From assembly GCA_017467625.1 (NCBI GenBank), contig JAFUSN010000003.1, positions 248,001 through 312,000 of the forward strand: a DNA stretch of 64,000 nt. The letters run 5' to 3'. Positions 22,501 to 37,500 of the stretch are shown one piece after another; within the stretch, counting starts at the first letter, position 1, and the number at the start of each line of letters is the position of its first letter. A program made the translations under genes and the position numbers. The DNA is from RGIG1681 sp017467625 (GTDB taxonomy: Bacteria; Bacillota; Clostridia; Christensenellales; UBA1242). The notes beneath the pieces were generated by a model that made no database searches, was not told the origin of the DNA, and saw only the letters and a program-made list of their open reading frames with translations.

Positions 22501-25500
22501 TTATGGTGACATGACCTTTGCTGAATATTCAATTGTTCTCTGGGAAGGTCTAGATGTTGATGAAAGTAAAGGAATTAAAGATTTCACTATTTTCAATAAT
22601 ACAGACCAATCAGAAGAGTATGATGTTTACATTAGAGATAATGAATATTATATTTATTCATCCGATCATAAAACAGTTTACATTGTTTCTGGTACAACAG
22701 TTGATTCATCAACTCTATTTGATGATATTGTTAATTATATAACAAATGCTTATACATTCTCTGGGTGGTATGTTCAAACTCAAAATAATGATAACAACAT
22801 TTGGTCTAATTTTGAATTATTCTCAACTTCACTCCACAGACCATTTATTAGCGCAATAACAACAAACATCAATATTGTTGCTGTATTCTCTGCTTTGACC
22901 AATGTTAAAATTTCATATAATCCAAACGAGTTAAATGTTTCATTTGCATCAAGCCTTGATTCTCGTGGCATGCTTACACAAACAAATTACATAACATCTG
23001 AATACTATTCAATTTCTGGTTGGTTTAACTTTGTTTCAGATGTTTTGGTTCAAGTTTCTCCAGTTGGTGGATTTAGACTTGGTGGAAAAGATGGATTATA
23101 TTCTGTTATTTCTTCAAGTAATTCAACTTTAGCTAAATTTGACTTGAATTCAACTTCTAATCCATTTGGCTTTATGAAATACACTAGTGGTTCACTCGTG
23201 AATGTTAGAAATTCGCAAATTTCACTAACTGAAGTTAATTATTTTGATGTAAATCTTGCGAATTACATGAAAAAATGTGGAAAGTTTGTTTCTAATAATA
23301 ACATTAAAGCTGAATCAATATTAGATATTTTCCTTGAGTCAGAATTTGTTGTTTTAACCTACTTTAAAGTTGATGATTACTTTGGAATAAGAACTTCTGA
23401 TAGTGGTGACGATGGATATCAAACCAGAGTTATACTTTATGAAGAAGAAATAGCAAATCCAAGTAACAGAACTACCCTTTTAATGACAAAGCTTGGAAAC
23501 ACAACAAATTCACTTCAATATGAAGTAGAACCACAACGTGATAATGCAAATAATGAAATTATATGCAGAGCTGTCGACGGTTCAACATCGCTTGAATTTT
23601 ATGGATACTTTGATAGGGATAAATATACTGGTTCAAGTGCAACTCACAGACTTATTGCATGTGTTAACACGCCAAATAAAAGTTCGCAAGAGTATAATGC
23701 ATGGATGATTAATGGAACTAATAATGGTTATCCTGAAGTATCTAATGGTTATACTATTGAAGGACATCCTATTTCTGGTGCAAAAGCCGAACAAGAAATC
23801 AAATTCTTTTTCAATGATGAATCTATTAACAATGATTATCTACTTTCAAGTGACAACCATGTAATTCATCTTCATGCTAGAAAAGCGACAAAATCAGCTT
23901 TAACAATCCAAGAAGAGTTTTGGGCTGTAAACAATGGTAGTTTACAAAAAGAAGAAACTGTTACCCATTCTATTCCAATTTCATTTGTGTATAACATTAA
24001 ATACATGGAAGATGGAACATTAAATGGAAATTTTGTTTATAACCAAATATCTCCAAAAACTTATGAATTTACAACAGAAGCTAATGATGGCACAGCAAGT
24101 GGATTTATTGCTCGTGCTATAATAAACGAAACATATAGATATGTTTATGATGGAGCAAACTACTATATGTTTGTTGGATTTAAAGTTTCAACTAATCACA
24201 ATGAAGTTATCTCGACACAAATGATGTATACTTTCAATGAAGCACCTGATGGAACTTTAACCGCAATTTACATTAAAATTTTACCAATTGAGATAAATAT
24301 TACATCTGGTGGTGATTATAATATCACTATCTCTTGTGATGCATTCACAAATGTATATAGAGATATTTCTGTTTCTGAAATTGGAATTGCTACTAATAAT
24401 TATGAGGAAATTGAAAATACATTTAACTTTGTTCTTTATGGATCAAGAGTAGAAATTAGACCAATTGCATCAGCAAATTATGAACTTTCATATGCGGCAG
24501 CCACCAAAGGTGGAGTTAATGATCCTTCGGTTAGTGTTAACAGTCCAAATAAAGTAATATCAAATTATAACGAGAAATATACATTCTCTTACGGTTTCTC
24601 AACAACCAATATAATCACAATAAAGCAATATTTACTTTCATCAACAAGCCAATCATCTCTTGCTAGTCTTTATACTGATGAATACTTTACTTTCCTATCC
24701 AAAGATGAATTAACGAATGATCAAATTATTAATTATATTTCTGACATTAACAACAAAACAACTTTAAATATTGCCAATGGCGGTGATTTTTATATCTACT
24801 TCCTTATTAATTCATCAAAGTCAATAACTGGAATCTATTCAAATGGCAAATTATTACTTTCAGCTTCTGATGTGTCATTAATTGATTCACAGGATGTTGG
24901 AGATGGATATAGCATAAAGAAAATTAAGTATTCATCTTATAATGATTCATTTGTTTCAGGAGATATTTCTCTTGACATTAGATTCTCAACAATTGTCTCT
25001 CTTAGAACTGAAATTGTTGGAATTGGACTTAAATCAGGATCATATCCATATGAAACAGTGTTTGATGAATCAATATATCAAGATGGAAGATATATCGTTG
25101 CAAGTCTTGGAGATGAAAATCTTTATTTAACACCATCAACAAATGTAACAAATGGTGTTGAAATTGCCGCAGGTGATAATGTTAACTTTAATCTTAATGT
25201 CTTATATAATTCCAAGTATTCATTTGTTTATTATTACTACTATGCAAAATATCAACTTCCAGAAGAAAAAGATGGTTATTACGAAATTAAAATTGGTAAC
25301 CATACATACCTTTTAAAGAAAACTTCAAACAATACAATTGAAGAACCTCTTTATATTGGTTCAACCGATGCCACAGGACAACTTGTGTTATTGGAATCAG
25401 GCTTATATGCAAAACCTGAACTGTATGTTGAAGGTTCAACTAAATATGCAATGCTTGAAACAAAGATTGGTAATACACCAATAGCTTCTTTAATTGTTGA

Positions 25501-28500
25501 CGCAAACATGTTGAGCAATATGATTAATGATAACTTAACAATTTATGCAAAATTCTCTGAAATTACAACCGTTAATATTTCAAAAAATATCACTATTCAC
25601 ACTGACGATTTAAGTTATTATGATAATTTAAGTACTAGAAATGAATTCTTTAACTTCTTCAATGCAAAAATTAAATATACTAACGCATCTAGAACAGTTA
25701 TTGAGGAAACATTAACTTATGATATTTTTGAACATAGCTACAAAACTATCACAATTGCTAAGGATTCTGAAATAACAATTACACCATACATTTCATCACA
25801 TGTTGTAAATCGATATATTCCAGCCGATGTTTTGGAAGTTAAAGCCGGTGGAACAACTCGTCACAATGCAAATTTAGAGAGTAATAACTTTGTAATACAA
25901 ACAAAAATCCCTACACTTATTTCATATACGATTCTTGATATGACACTTAATTTCTTAAGTTCATACACAGTAACAATTGAGAGAACAATTAATGGACAAA
26001 AATTGAATTCGCAAGTTTCAAGTTTAACAACTCCAACACAATTAATGCCACTTATTAATGTCTCATCAGTAACTGAATATTCAAATATCAAAGGAACCAG
26101 CTTCACTGAAACAGTATTCCTTTCAACACACAATAGTTATACAAAAGTTAACGATTTATCGTTTGTTAGAAATTATCAAAATGATTATGCAACTCTCACC
26201 TATCCAATTAATGGAACTCCAATAAATTACACAACACAAACAGTTTCAACATCAATTAATTTACCTTCAGATACACAAATTGAAAACTTATTATTTGATG
26301 GTTGGTATTTAAACGGAATATTATATTCAACAAAAGATACTATTAAATTGCCAATTAATGAAGTTTCAACCGATGGTTTAATCTTGATATATCAAACAAA
26401 TGGTGAACAAAAAACAATTGTACAATTAGTTGAACTTACTTTTGATTCAACAAATAATAGATATAAATTTGAATATAATTCATCAACTTATTATATTGAT
26501 TTAACTGACAATCTTGAGAATTTTACTGGTTCAATTGTTAATGAGTCAAATGCATTTAATTATATATACATTCCTTCGGATAATATAACTTTAACTGCAG
26601 CATATTCAACTTATACTAAAGTTAGTTATCAAACAAATCCAACTACAGAAACTGGTGATAATCTTGTTCAAGCAACACTAACAGGAAATCTTTTAGGAAT
26701 TGTTTCAAATAATTCATCAATCACCTCAGAAGTTGGATCATATTCACTTGTTTATGATGAAATTGATGTAACTAATAGATATGAAAATATATTTACATCT
26801 AAATTAAGTTCTTCAAAAGAGTATCTTGGAGAATATAGGCTTATTTCAACAATTGACTCCTATTTAATTGATAATTACCACGCAGCATATGTTTTAAGCG
26901 GTTCAAATCTGTTAATTACAGCAGGCCACTTAATTGGATACCGAGTAATTGGTTATCAGTACACTGGTAGAAGGATTACTGTTTCATCAAGAATAAATGC
27001 ATCTGGTGAAATAATTTATAGCTATGGTATAACCCCATTTACAACGCCAATTTCAATTGAATCAGTTTCTGAAAATAATTCTATGGGTTATTTAACCATT
27101 GGAAACAATGAACTATTTACTGATATAACCATTACAGTTCTTTACGAAAAAGTTTATGAGGTATCAACAGTTGTTTCAACTATTGGTGAATATGATGATG
27201 ACAAAATTGCAACAGCCGCACCTGGAGGTTCAATTGAAATTTCATCATATAATAGCAATAATGACATTGATGTTAGTGATGGAACATTCTACTCCGATAC
27301 TTATGACGTCATTAGAATTAAGTGCATACCAAATGAAGGATACACATTTGTAGGTTTATATCTAAATGGCAAATATTTGGGTGCCAATGAACTAACATTC
27401 GACACTTATAATTATGAAAAGATTATTGATATAATTCCTGATAATTTAGGTTTTGCTGAAAATAATAGACAAAGTATTGTTTTTGAAGCTAGATTTGCAA
27501 AAAATGTTGATTTTTCTATTAGAATTGAAATTAATAATTCCTCATCAGTAAAAGAAATTTTTGATAGATATGGAATTACAAAAGAAAATCATTCAACCGG
27601 TTTAAATATCAATGTTAAATTACAATCAATCTATGATAGCATTTCATACGGATCATCAACTGATGAATTTAATATGGAATCAGCAACTGATCTTCAAACT
27701 AATGTTTGGGAAACTCCAATAACAAAGGTTAAACAAGGTCATGCATATGATAGTTCTCTTGAATATTTCACAGATCCTAATGGTGAAAATATTTACACAT
27801 ATTCACCTGCTGATTCTGCAAACTGGACAACTCTTCAAACTGCAACTGAAGGAAATGCTCTTTATGTTCGTGATAATAGATATTTAATTATGAACTTTAC
27901 AGTTGCCTATGGAACATATGTGCAACTTAGTGTTCCGGAGACAGATAATAATCAAATTAGATTATCATCTGGAACATCAATTTATTACAAGGGTTGGCAT
28001 TTATATAGACCATCTTTGCATGAACATCCTGTAATAACTGACAATAATATGCTTGAATTCTTTGCAACACATGACTATTACAGTTCAACAATGGAATTTG
28101 TTGCAGTATTTAATACTGATTCATCAAGTCACTCAACTGATACTCATGCAATAGCTGAATTTATTGATGAAACATCAAATACATTGCTTAGAACAATGAA
28201 CCCAGACAATATTGATATTTCCAATTATAATAATGGAATTCTGACAATAAGTGGAAATAACTACTTATTCACTGGTTGGTGGAATAGAATTTTAGATTCT
28301 TCTAGACCAACAACTGATATATTAATTTCAAATAATTTCTTGGAATATATAAACAAAGATCTTCCAAGAGTTAATAATCTCATTGCGAAATTTGTTAAAA
28401 TTAACCCAATTTCAATTACATTACCTACCCCACAATCAGGTTATATAACAACAAATCTTACATATAGATATTTCTACACTGCAACCAGTGTAACAGACAA

Positions 28501-31500
28501 CAGAGTTCAAATTGTAACTAGCGATAGTGATGAAAGATTTAAATTAACATTTAACGTTCCAGTGGACACATATTTGTCATCAACAAAAACATATGCATAT
28601 TCTGGTCACTATTACACAATCAATAATTCAGGTACAAGAAATAATTACGCAAGTTATACAATTCCTACTGAACAAAGACTAAATAATACTATTGGAACAA
28701 GATATTCTCCTAATGTGGTTTATTATGCGGTTCAAAATTCAACAATTTATTATCTTGATTTAGTAAATAGAAAGGCTTACACAGAAGTCTATGTCGACGG
28801 AAATTCAATTGCATTTAGAAATGAATACACTGAAATAACATTCACAGCTTCAAGTGTTAAATTTGGAACTATTGAAAGAAGTATTGAAACTGGTCAGTAT
28901 GTCATTATTGAAAATAACATTCATTTTCTCGCATATGATAAGTTGTATGCTGATTTGTTCTATGTGAACGAATCATCTTTAGCAAATTATAGAGTAAGTA
29001 ACAGTATTGTTATTCATAATGAAAATAATGCCAATATTTCGATTGGATTATCAACATTTGAATCTGTTAAAAAAGCAGGATATAATTACAATGTTGAAAG
29101 CGATTATGATCATCTTTCAATTATAAATGGTGGTCACACAATAAGCTACATTGTAACAACTGTTGAAGATGATGGCCATTATGGTTCAATTTATGATAAT
29201 ACTGCGGGTGGATCAATTTCATCAATTAAAATCAGAACAACCGGTGGAACAAATTCAACTTCCCAATATATTTATTCAGCCACATATCCAATTCTTGAAA
29301 TTACTCTAGCACCAAATGTTAACTATACATTTGTGGGACTATATATCAATGATAAATATGTTCAAAATTCATATAACAACCTTAACTTGATAATTGACTT
29401 GAGTTTATATGATACCGACCTTGTAATTGATGCAAGATTTTCAAAGAACATTTCAATTGAATATAGACTTTCTGTTGGAAGAAATGACTCAAGAGCATAT
29501 ATTTATGATGATCTCAAAATTATTAATAATGAACTTGCCCTTTCGGGAACTATATCAAATGTTTACAACTCAATTAATGCAACATTTGGAGATGATATAG
29601 AATTTGGTTCATCAATTGTTTTTAGTGATATTGATATCAAACAATCAGCAGAGGCTTTGTCTTATATTATTACAGTTCCATATGGAACAAGGCTTACATT
29701 CTCAACTGAAAGAACGACAATTCATTCACAATTGGGCGCTGAGTATAAATTTAATGGTTGGTATGTATTTGAAAACGGTATTATAACAACAAATACACCT
29801 GTAACATCCAGTCCAACATTTACAGTTTATGCCGTAAATGATTCTGACGGAAATTCATTAAGTTTTGTTGCTGATTATGAGATTGATGCAAACACACCTG
29901 GATCACTTTCAGAAATTAGTAACATTGAACTTTACACTTCAACCTCAACCACACCATTAACATTCAGTGAAATTGAATTTAATTCAAGATATAAGAGAAA
30001 TAACCCTAATGCATCAATAGTTACCATTGAAGGTAAAAAGTATTTATTTACTGGTTGGTGGCAAGTAATAAGAGATGATTATAAGATTTTCGTTTCAAAT
30101 ATTGTTAACGCAACATCTCTTCCAAACCGAAGAATAGGAAGATATGTTGAACTTACGGATATTACAATAAAATTCTCTGAAAAATCTGCAATTTCTATTG
30201 AAGCAAATTTACATCAAGCATTTAGTTACATTCAATCAACAACTTTAAGTTCTTCAATGTTAAATGCAAGAATTGATAGTGAAAGCAATACATTTGTTGT
30301 AACAACAACAATAAATAGTGCACTTACAAATGTACGTGTTAAAGCGCATAACAGTTATTATTTCAGAAATACTGAACCAAATGAGTATGGTAATTATCCA
30401 TATGATATTACATCTATATATCTAGATAGAATTGATGATGAATTTGTTATTTCAACAAACATCGCTGAAATAGCTGATGTGTATATGAGATATTCAAAGA
30501 TTTATTCAGGTGATGATGAATTTGCATATAATGTTGAGCATGAAATTCAAGAAGATAAACTTGTTGTGTTTGTTCAAAATAATGCAAACTCATTTAAAGT
30601 TTCAATTGTTGCTCAAAATATATCTAAAACTGAGGCAAACTCTAAAGCAACAGCATCTTCAATGATTTACATTGCTTCCACAAACATTCACTCACCTAGT
30701 CTTTCACAAATTCAATCTCTTGAATCATCTGTAAAAACGGTTTATATTAATGGACAAACAGTATTTATTTTAAATAATACAATATATGAAAGTTTAGAAG
30801 CATACAAAACCTACTACGATTTAAGTAAACAAATAATTCCAAATTTGACTGGCTATTCAATTGTTACACTTTCAGGAACATACTATTTAACAAATTCAAA
30901 TACTTTTGTTGATAATGATAATAACCTAATTGACAATTCAATAGTATTTGGAGCATCAGACGCAGTAATTGTTATGGATTACACAGTAAATTCATCAAAT
31001 CCTTACACTCTTTATGTATATTCATCAGTAAGTTCAAAGTATCGACTTATAGAACCTATTGGTGCAAACAATGTTGTATGTCAAATCAGAAACACTGAAA
31101 CAAATGAAAATTTAACATTGCCAATTTCATTTAATGCTCCAGACAAATTTTATTCTGTTTACACAAAACTTAATATTTCATTAGTAAAAGAGTATCGAAA
31201 AGAAAGTTTTGTTGGATTTAAGATTTTATATGATAATGGAAAATCAATCTTATATGATGCAAAAACATATGGATATTCATTCTCAATTGTTGTTACTGAA
31301 TCAATCACAATTATTGCTCAATTTGAAGATGCAGTTAACACTCAAGATCACACAAATTATGATGAAACAACTGTTCCAGATATAAATTATGGCTCGAGTG
31401 TCGTGTTTGGTGATGGTGACGAATCTCAAGATGAATACCCTGTAACACTTTATACTGCACAAGAAGGTTATTACATTCAATTGATTACAATTTATACAGT

Positions 31501-34500
31501 GGATATAAACGGTGATCAAGTAATATATCAATTTGATTTTGATTTAAAAACAAATTTATTCAACCCTAATGGTAATATTCCTTCGGGTATAAGTGTTGTT
31601 GGTGACGATGAAAGCAAGGTTCAAGATTCATTTGGTCAGTTCTTCTATAAATCAGTTAAAGTTGCAGCGCCTGAGAACGCAACTGTTGAAACGCTAACTT
31701 ACAAAATTTATACATTAAACATAACTATTACTCAAAATGAAGTTGGCTCTTGGCCACAGATCACAATGCTCTATCCACATGACTACTTGCAAAATAATAT
31801 TTACAACACTCCTCGTTATGTTCAGTATCAAGGCATTATTAACAATGACACACTTCTTGAGTATATTAAAAATAATCTCCTTGATGGAACAAGAGATTAT
31901 GAACTTGGAACAGGATTTAATTTTTCTAACACTCTCGTAACAGCTGGAACTTCTTCAAGATTTATTGATGGTTTCTACACAATGAGTATTGATAACGCTT
32001 CTAATTATGTTTCAAATGTTTTACCAAAACTTGATGGAAACACATCTGATGTTGATGCAAGTGGAAAATTCACTAAATACTTTATTCAAATTTCAACAAA
32101 CTCCCCTGTTTCATACAGTTTAAGATATAACTTCCAGACTCAGGGTAAAATTAGAGTTTATGTTCATCCATATTATTATGATACAAATGAATCTACTAAT
32201 TACAATCCAAATCTCGAACAAAGTTTAATTTTACCAAGTGTCGATGAAAGAGAGTTTGTAACAAATTCAATTCATGTCGGAAATAAAGAAGATATAAATG
32301 GCAACATTCAATTAGATGACTCAATTACATACGAATTGAATAAAAATGATTATGAACATAGAGGTAATACGGGAAGTTCTGAAATTAAAGGTGTTTGGTA
32401 CTATGAAATTTCATATTACTTCTCTGATCCACTTTCATTATATTTTGATTCTCAATATCTATCATTTGATAAATTCTATTATTACGATACAAATAATAAT
32501 AAACAATATTTATCAAGATCATACTATGAAGAAGAATATAAAGTTAATAACATGAATCCATTGACATTAAAAACGAATAACTCATCATTAACAATGTCCT
32601 ATGATGAATATTTGAAAATTTTGGCAGTCACAAGGAAAGATGTTGATCCAAAATTAATTACTTCTGAATCAATGATAAATTCACTTACTCCTGATGAATC
32701 TGTTTTAGTTCTTCATTGTGATGCAAAAGAAGATATTAAATCAACAATATTAAAATTTGATTTCAATCAGCCAACAATTAATTTGAGTTTCAGAATGAAT
32801 GATGATACATACACTTCAACAGTTGATGCATCATATTCAAATGGAAATCAAAAAACCGTAACTTTGTCAGCAGATAATGGTAAAGAATATTCAATTACTA
32901 TTCAAAGTTATGAGTTAAATGAAAGTTATTATATGCGATTAATTTATTCAAAAGAATTAATAGCAAATAATGCAAATTTCACAATTAACCTAAAGAATTT
33001 TATACCTAAAGACCAATATAAAGGAACGGTATTAAATTCTGAAAATAGTAAAATTAAAATTTTTGAGACTGATACAGCAACATATAAATTTAACAATGCT
33101 TACTGCACTAACACAACTCAAACAATCAATATAAACAATGAAATAGATCAATCCCCTAAAATTTCATTTGTACTTGGTGATACTTTCTCAGATTCAAATG
33201 AAATTAATATTGAAACTCGTTTAATGAATAAGATTTTACTTGCAAATGATAAATCAAATGCTGGATTGATAAATATTTCAATTTCAAAACCTGATAAATC
33301 AATTAATGATAATCCAGTAATTATTTCAAATGAAACCACTACTGATTATGCGAATTATGTTCTGGCATATGCAGAAACTAATTCAGTTGTAAGAGTGTTT
33401 GCAGAACATCCTAATAGATATATGTTTAATTCAAACTTAACAAGTTCACTAAGCAGTATTATTGATGTTATTGAAGGTCGTTCAACATCATATAGTTATA
33501 ATGAAACATGGGCAACTCAAACTATTTCAACAATGAAATCTATTGCAACATTAACAACATCCCCTTCAACGGTTAATCAACAATATACATATGTGCCTAA
33601 TTCAAATGCAGCATTCTTAGTTGACTACTATGGTTGCGATTCAGAAATTCAACCAACTAAAATTGTTGGAATTATTGCTCCGGGAAATGCATCATCATTC
33701 ATTCCAAGTGGTGATGATTCAATAATAACCACAATATCTTCATATGAAAGTGGCTTTAATTTCATTATTGAAATCACTAAACTTGAATCCGAAACATCTG
33801 TTTCTTACAAACAACAAATCAATGGTGAATATTATTCAGCAACTCAAGTTATTGAAGAAAATGGAAAACTTTATACAACAAATAAAGATGATAGCAAAGT
33901 TGCTATTTATTCAATACCAAAGTTTGAAAATACAACTATAAAGATGTTCTTAAATGATCCACAAGTTAAACAATACATCTTGCTAGTTTCAGCAAATCTT
34001 AATAAAACACTTATTAGAACTGGAATATTCTATCAAATGATTCTTCCAGAACTTGAAACTTCTGTTGAAATTGATTATGTAACCGAAAGAACAATTGATG
34101 AGTATGATGTAGCTGAATATTCATCAACATCAGTTTTATACACATTAAATACTTCAGCATCATTTACAACAGCAGGTTCTTACGATCCTAATGAAACATA
34201 TTTCCAAGCTTCAACTAAAACAGCACCTGTTCATGGTATGACGCTTGATTATTTAGGAAAAACATACTATATAGTTGGAAATAGCACTTATGAATCAATT
34301 ACACTTGATAATGGTGAAATTTCAACTCCTCTTTCAACACCAATCAACACTTCACTCAATGCGCTTAAATTACTTCCTCATTATGAGTATGACAATTATT
34401 ATGTCGTTGCATTAAGACTTGGTTATTATTATTCACATGTTTCTCTGGAAAATAGAACATTCTATTATGGTTATAAAAACACTTCATCAGAAGAACCTAA

Positions 34501-37500
34501 ATTCTATGAAATCATTAATGGAAACTTTGTTGAAAAATCATCAGTTCTTTCACCTAACTCAGATCTTTCAATTTCATTCTTTGAAGATGATGTTTTATAC
34601 ACGCTATTAATTGATAAAGTTAAAGTAATTAAGCGCGATATGATAACTATTAATAGTGAAAGCTTATCAATTTCAATTAAGGCAGATATTTATAATTCAG
34701 AGTATAAAGAATACACACGTTCATTGACTGGAGAACTTGTTCAACTTGATGAATCAAATTCTTCAAATAACAATGATATATTCCTTAAATTAATTCAAGA
34801 AAGAGAATTAGAAGTTCGTTCATTGGTTTATAATGATCAAAAATATTATATAAATAATGAATTCCAAACTTTAGTTATTTATAAAGAAATTGAACTTATG
34901 AATGAGGTGACCGAGTTTACTTACGAAATTGATCCAAGTAATGACAAATTCATAATAATTCACGATTCTGATGACAACACAAATACTGTTGAAACTCAAC
35001 TGGAAAAACAAATGTTGACCTCAGTTCAGTATCAAAAACAAAATTACTTTGTTTATGAAAATAAATTATATATTTCATATCCATACAATGAAGAATCTGT
35101 TGTTGATTTTGAATATAACATATATCCAGTTAAAATTACATATAACAACTTTGATTATATTCGTGAAACCGCTTCAGCAGATGAAACAATTACATATGTA
35201 TCACAAGTTAATAACAACCGAATTACATATAATACAAGAACACAACTTGTAACAAATGAAGTTGATGATATCACAGACAGTGCTGAAATTTCTAAAGTTA
35301 AATATGTGTATATTGATAATAATGAAATTGAAACATCGTTAGTAGTTAACAAAGCTTCAAGTGAATTATCATTAAATTCAAGACTTTCAATCGAACACCC
35401 ATCCTCAAAATCAACAAACTTAACCTTGAAATCAATAACTGCATCAGCACCACAAGGCTATATAATTAAAGGTTTTGTTGTTGCATCAAATTATGAACTT
35501 GCATCAGCAAATTCATTATGGATTTCATATAGAGTTGATGAGGGTGCTCAATTATTTGGCCTACAAGGTGAAGATTATTATTCAAGATTTAAATATTACA
35601 ATTTATATCAAATAGCATATGACGATTTATCTTCAAATTCAGATATGCCAAGTGCTTCAAATGCAACTATTACTATGAATAATAATGAAGTTACTGTAGA
35701 GTTAAACCTTGACATGAAATTATTTGGCGAATATCAAGTATATGCAATTTATTCACCTATAATCTATGAGATAAATTATAATTTAATTAATATTCATGAG
35801 ATAATTAATTCTGATACCGACGGAACTGAATATGCATATAAAGATAATTTCATAGAGACATATTATTCAAATAAAATTTTTGAACAAGATCCAACTGTTG
35901 GATATGTAAAAGGACAAGTAATTGTATCTAATGGCAGAGATACATCACTTAGAGTATATTCAAATGCCGGAAGTAAATATGTTGGCCATTCAGTTGCAAA
36001 AGACTCCCCTTCAACCACAATTGAAACTTTCTATGCTGGAAGTGCAGAAGAACTTGAAGATGCACAATTAACTATTCTTTCTAATGATATTTATAACTCT
36101 TCATATAGTATTATTGCACCTGACAGTTCAGTCGAAGTTGATGACACTAGATTAAATGTTTATGGTTCAGTAAATAAAGCTAATCACATAAAAATTCAAG
36201 ATATAACAAATAATGTTAAATTATACTTATTCTTCAATTCAATCACCTATGCGCTTGATATTCAAATTACTGAAAGCGAAAATGGTGTCTACTTTAATAA
36301 TAACTATGAAAGTGATTATTATTTGTCATATAGTCAGGAATTAACTAGAACAGAAAACTTCAACCATACTAATGAGATAATTAAAAGTGATGATAATATT
36401 AAAAATATCCAAACAATATATCAAAATGGAAACTTATTATCTCAAGAAGAAGATAAAACTTTATTTGATGATAATAAAGGTTACTACAGAATCAGTGATG
36501 AATTATATAAAAACATTTCATCAACAGATCCACTTGTTTACACAATTTTTGATAATTATGGAAATTTAATTACAACTCAAGAAAAGTTAAATAGCACAGA
36601 TAGTTCAACTATATCAAAATATAACAACTATATTGAAAAAATAACTCCAACTCCAATATTAAGCAAAACAATTGATTTCGAAATGTCTAGAAAAGTTGGT
36701 TTCTTGGTGTACAATTCAACATCAGAGTATGGTAACAGAAGTTATTTTGTTCCATCTCTATATGTATTATATTCTTCAAGTAATACTGTTCCTCAATCTT
36801 TGTCCCTTGTGCCAAATGGCCCATTTGAATACTATGTTGATAAAAATGGAAACTATTATGTACAAAGAACAATAAATATGTATTACATTAAACGAGTATC
36901 TGCTGAGGGATCTATAGATAACCCATATCTTGATCCAACAATTTCAGTTGAAGGATATGGCAACGGAAATACAATTTCAACATCCGTATATTTCCGTGCA
37001 ATTCCATACACAGCATATGAAATTTATGCGGAATACGGAGATGAGTTTGTTGAAAATGAAATTAATAAATCAAAAGGCTTACAAATTTATCAATCAAAAA
37101 ATATTGATAAAACAATAACAGAAGATGTTGTTTCATTCTCATTGGATAGATCTGTTCGAACAACAATTTCAACAAATGTTGCCGGTGAATCAATAACGGC
37201 AAACAACACATACATTTATTCTATATTCAATTTAAATAAATCCGCAAATTCAAATGAGTATACTTATATTGATGGATATGTTAATCATGTTCCAATTGAT
37301 GAAATTGAACTTCACACTATTGGAACATTTACCTATTTAACTCATAAAACACCACTTGAAAAGAATGGAAGGACATATTATCTTGCTGTATCTGCAACAC
37401 CAAAAGAAATTGGAACTGATGGCGATGATTGGTGGATTAATTACACAACCAGTTATATTGATAGAATTCTTTCATATTATAATGATGATAAAAACAATGT

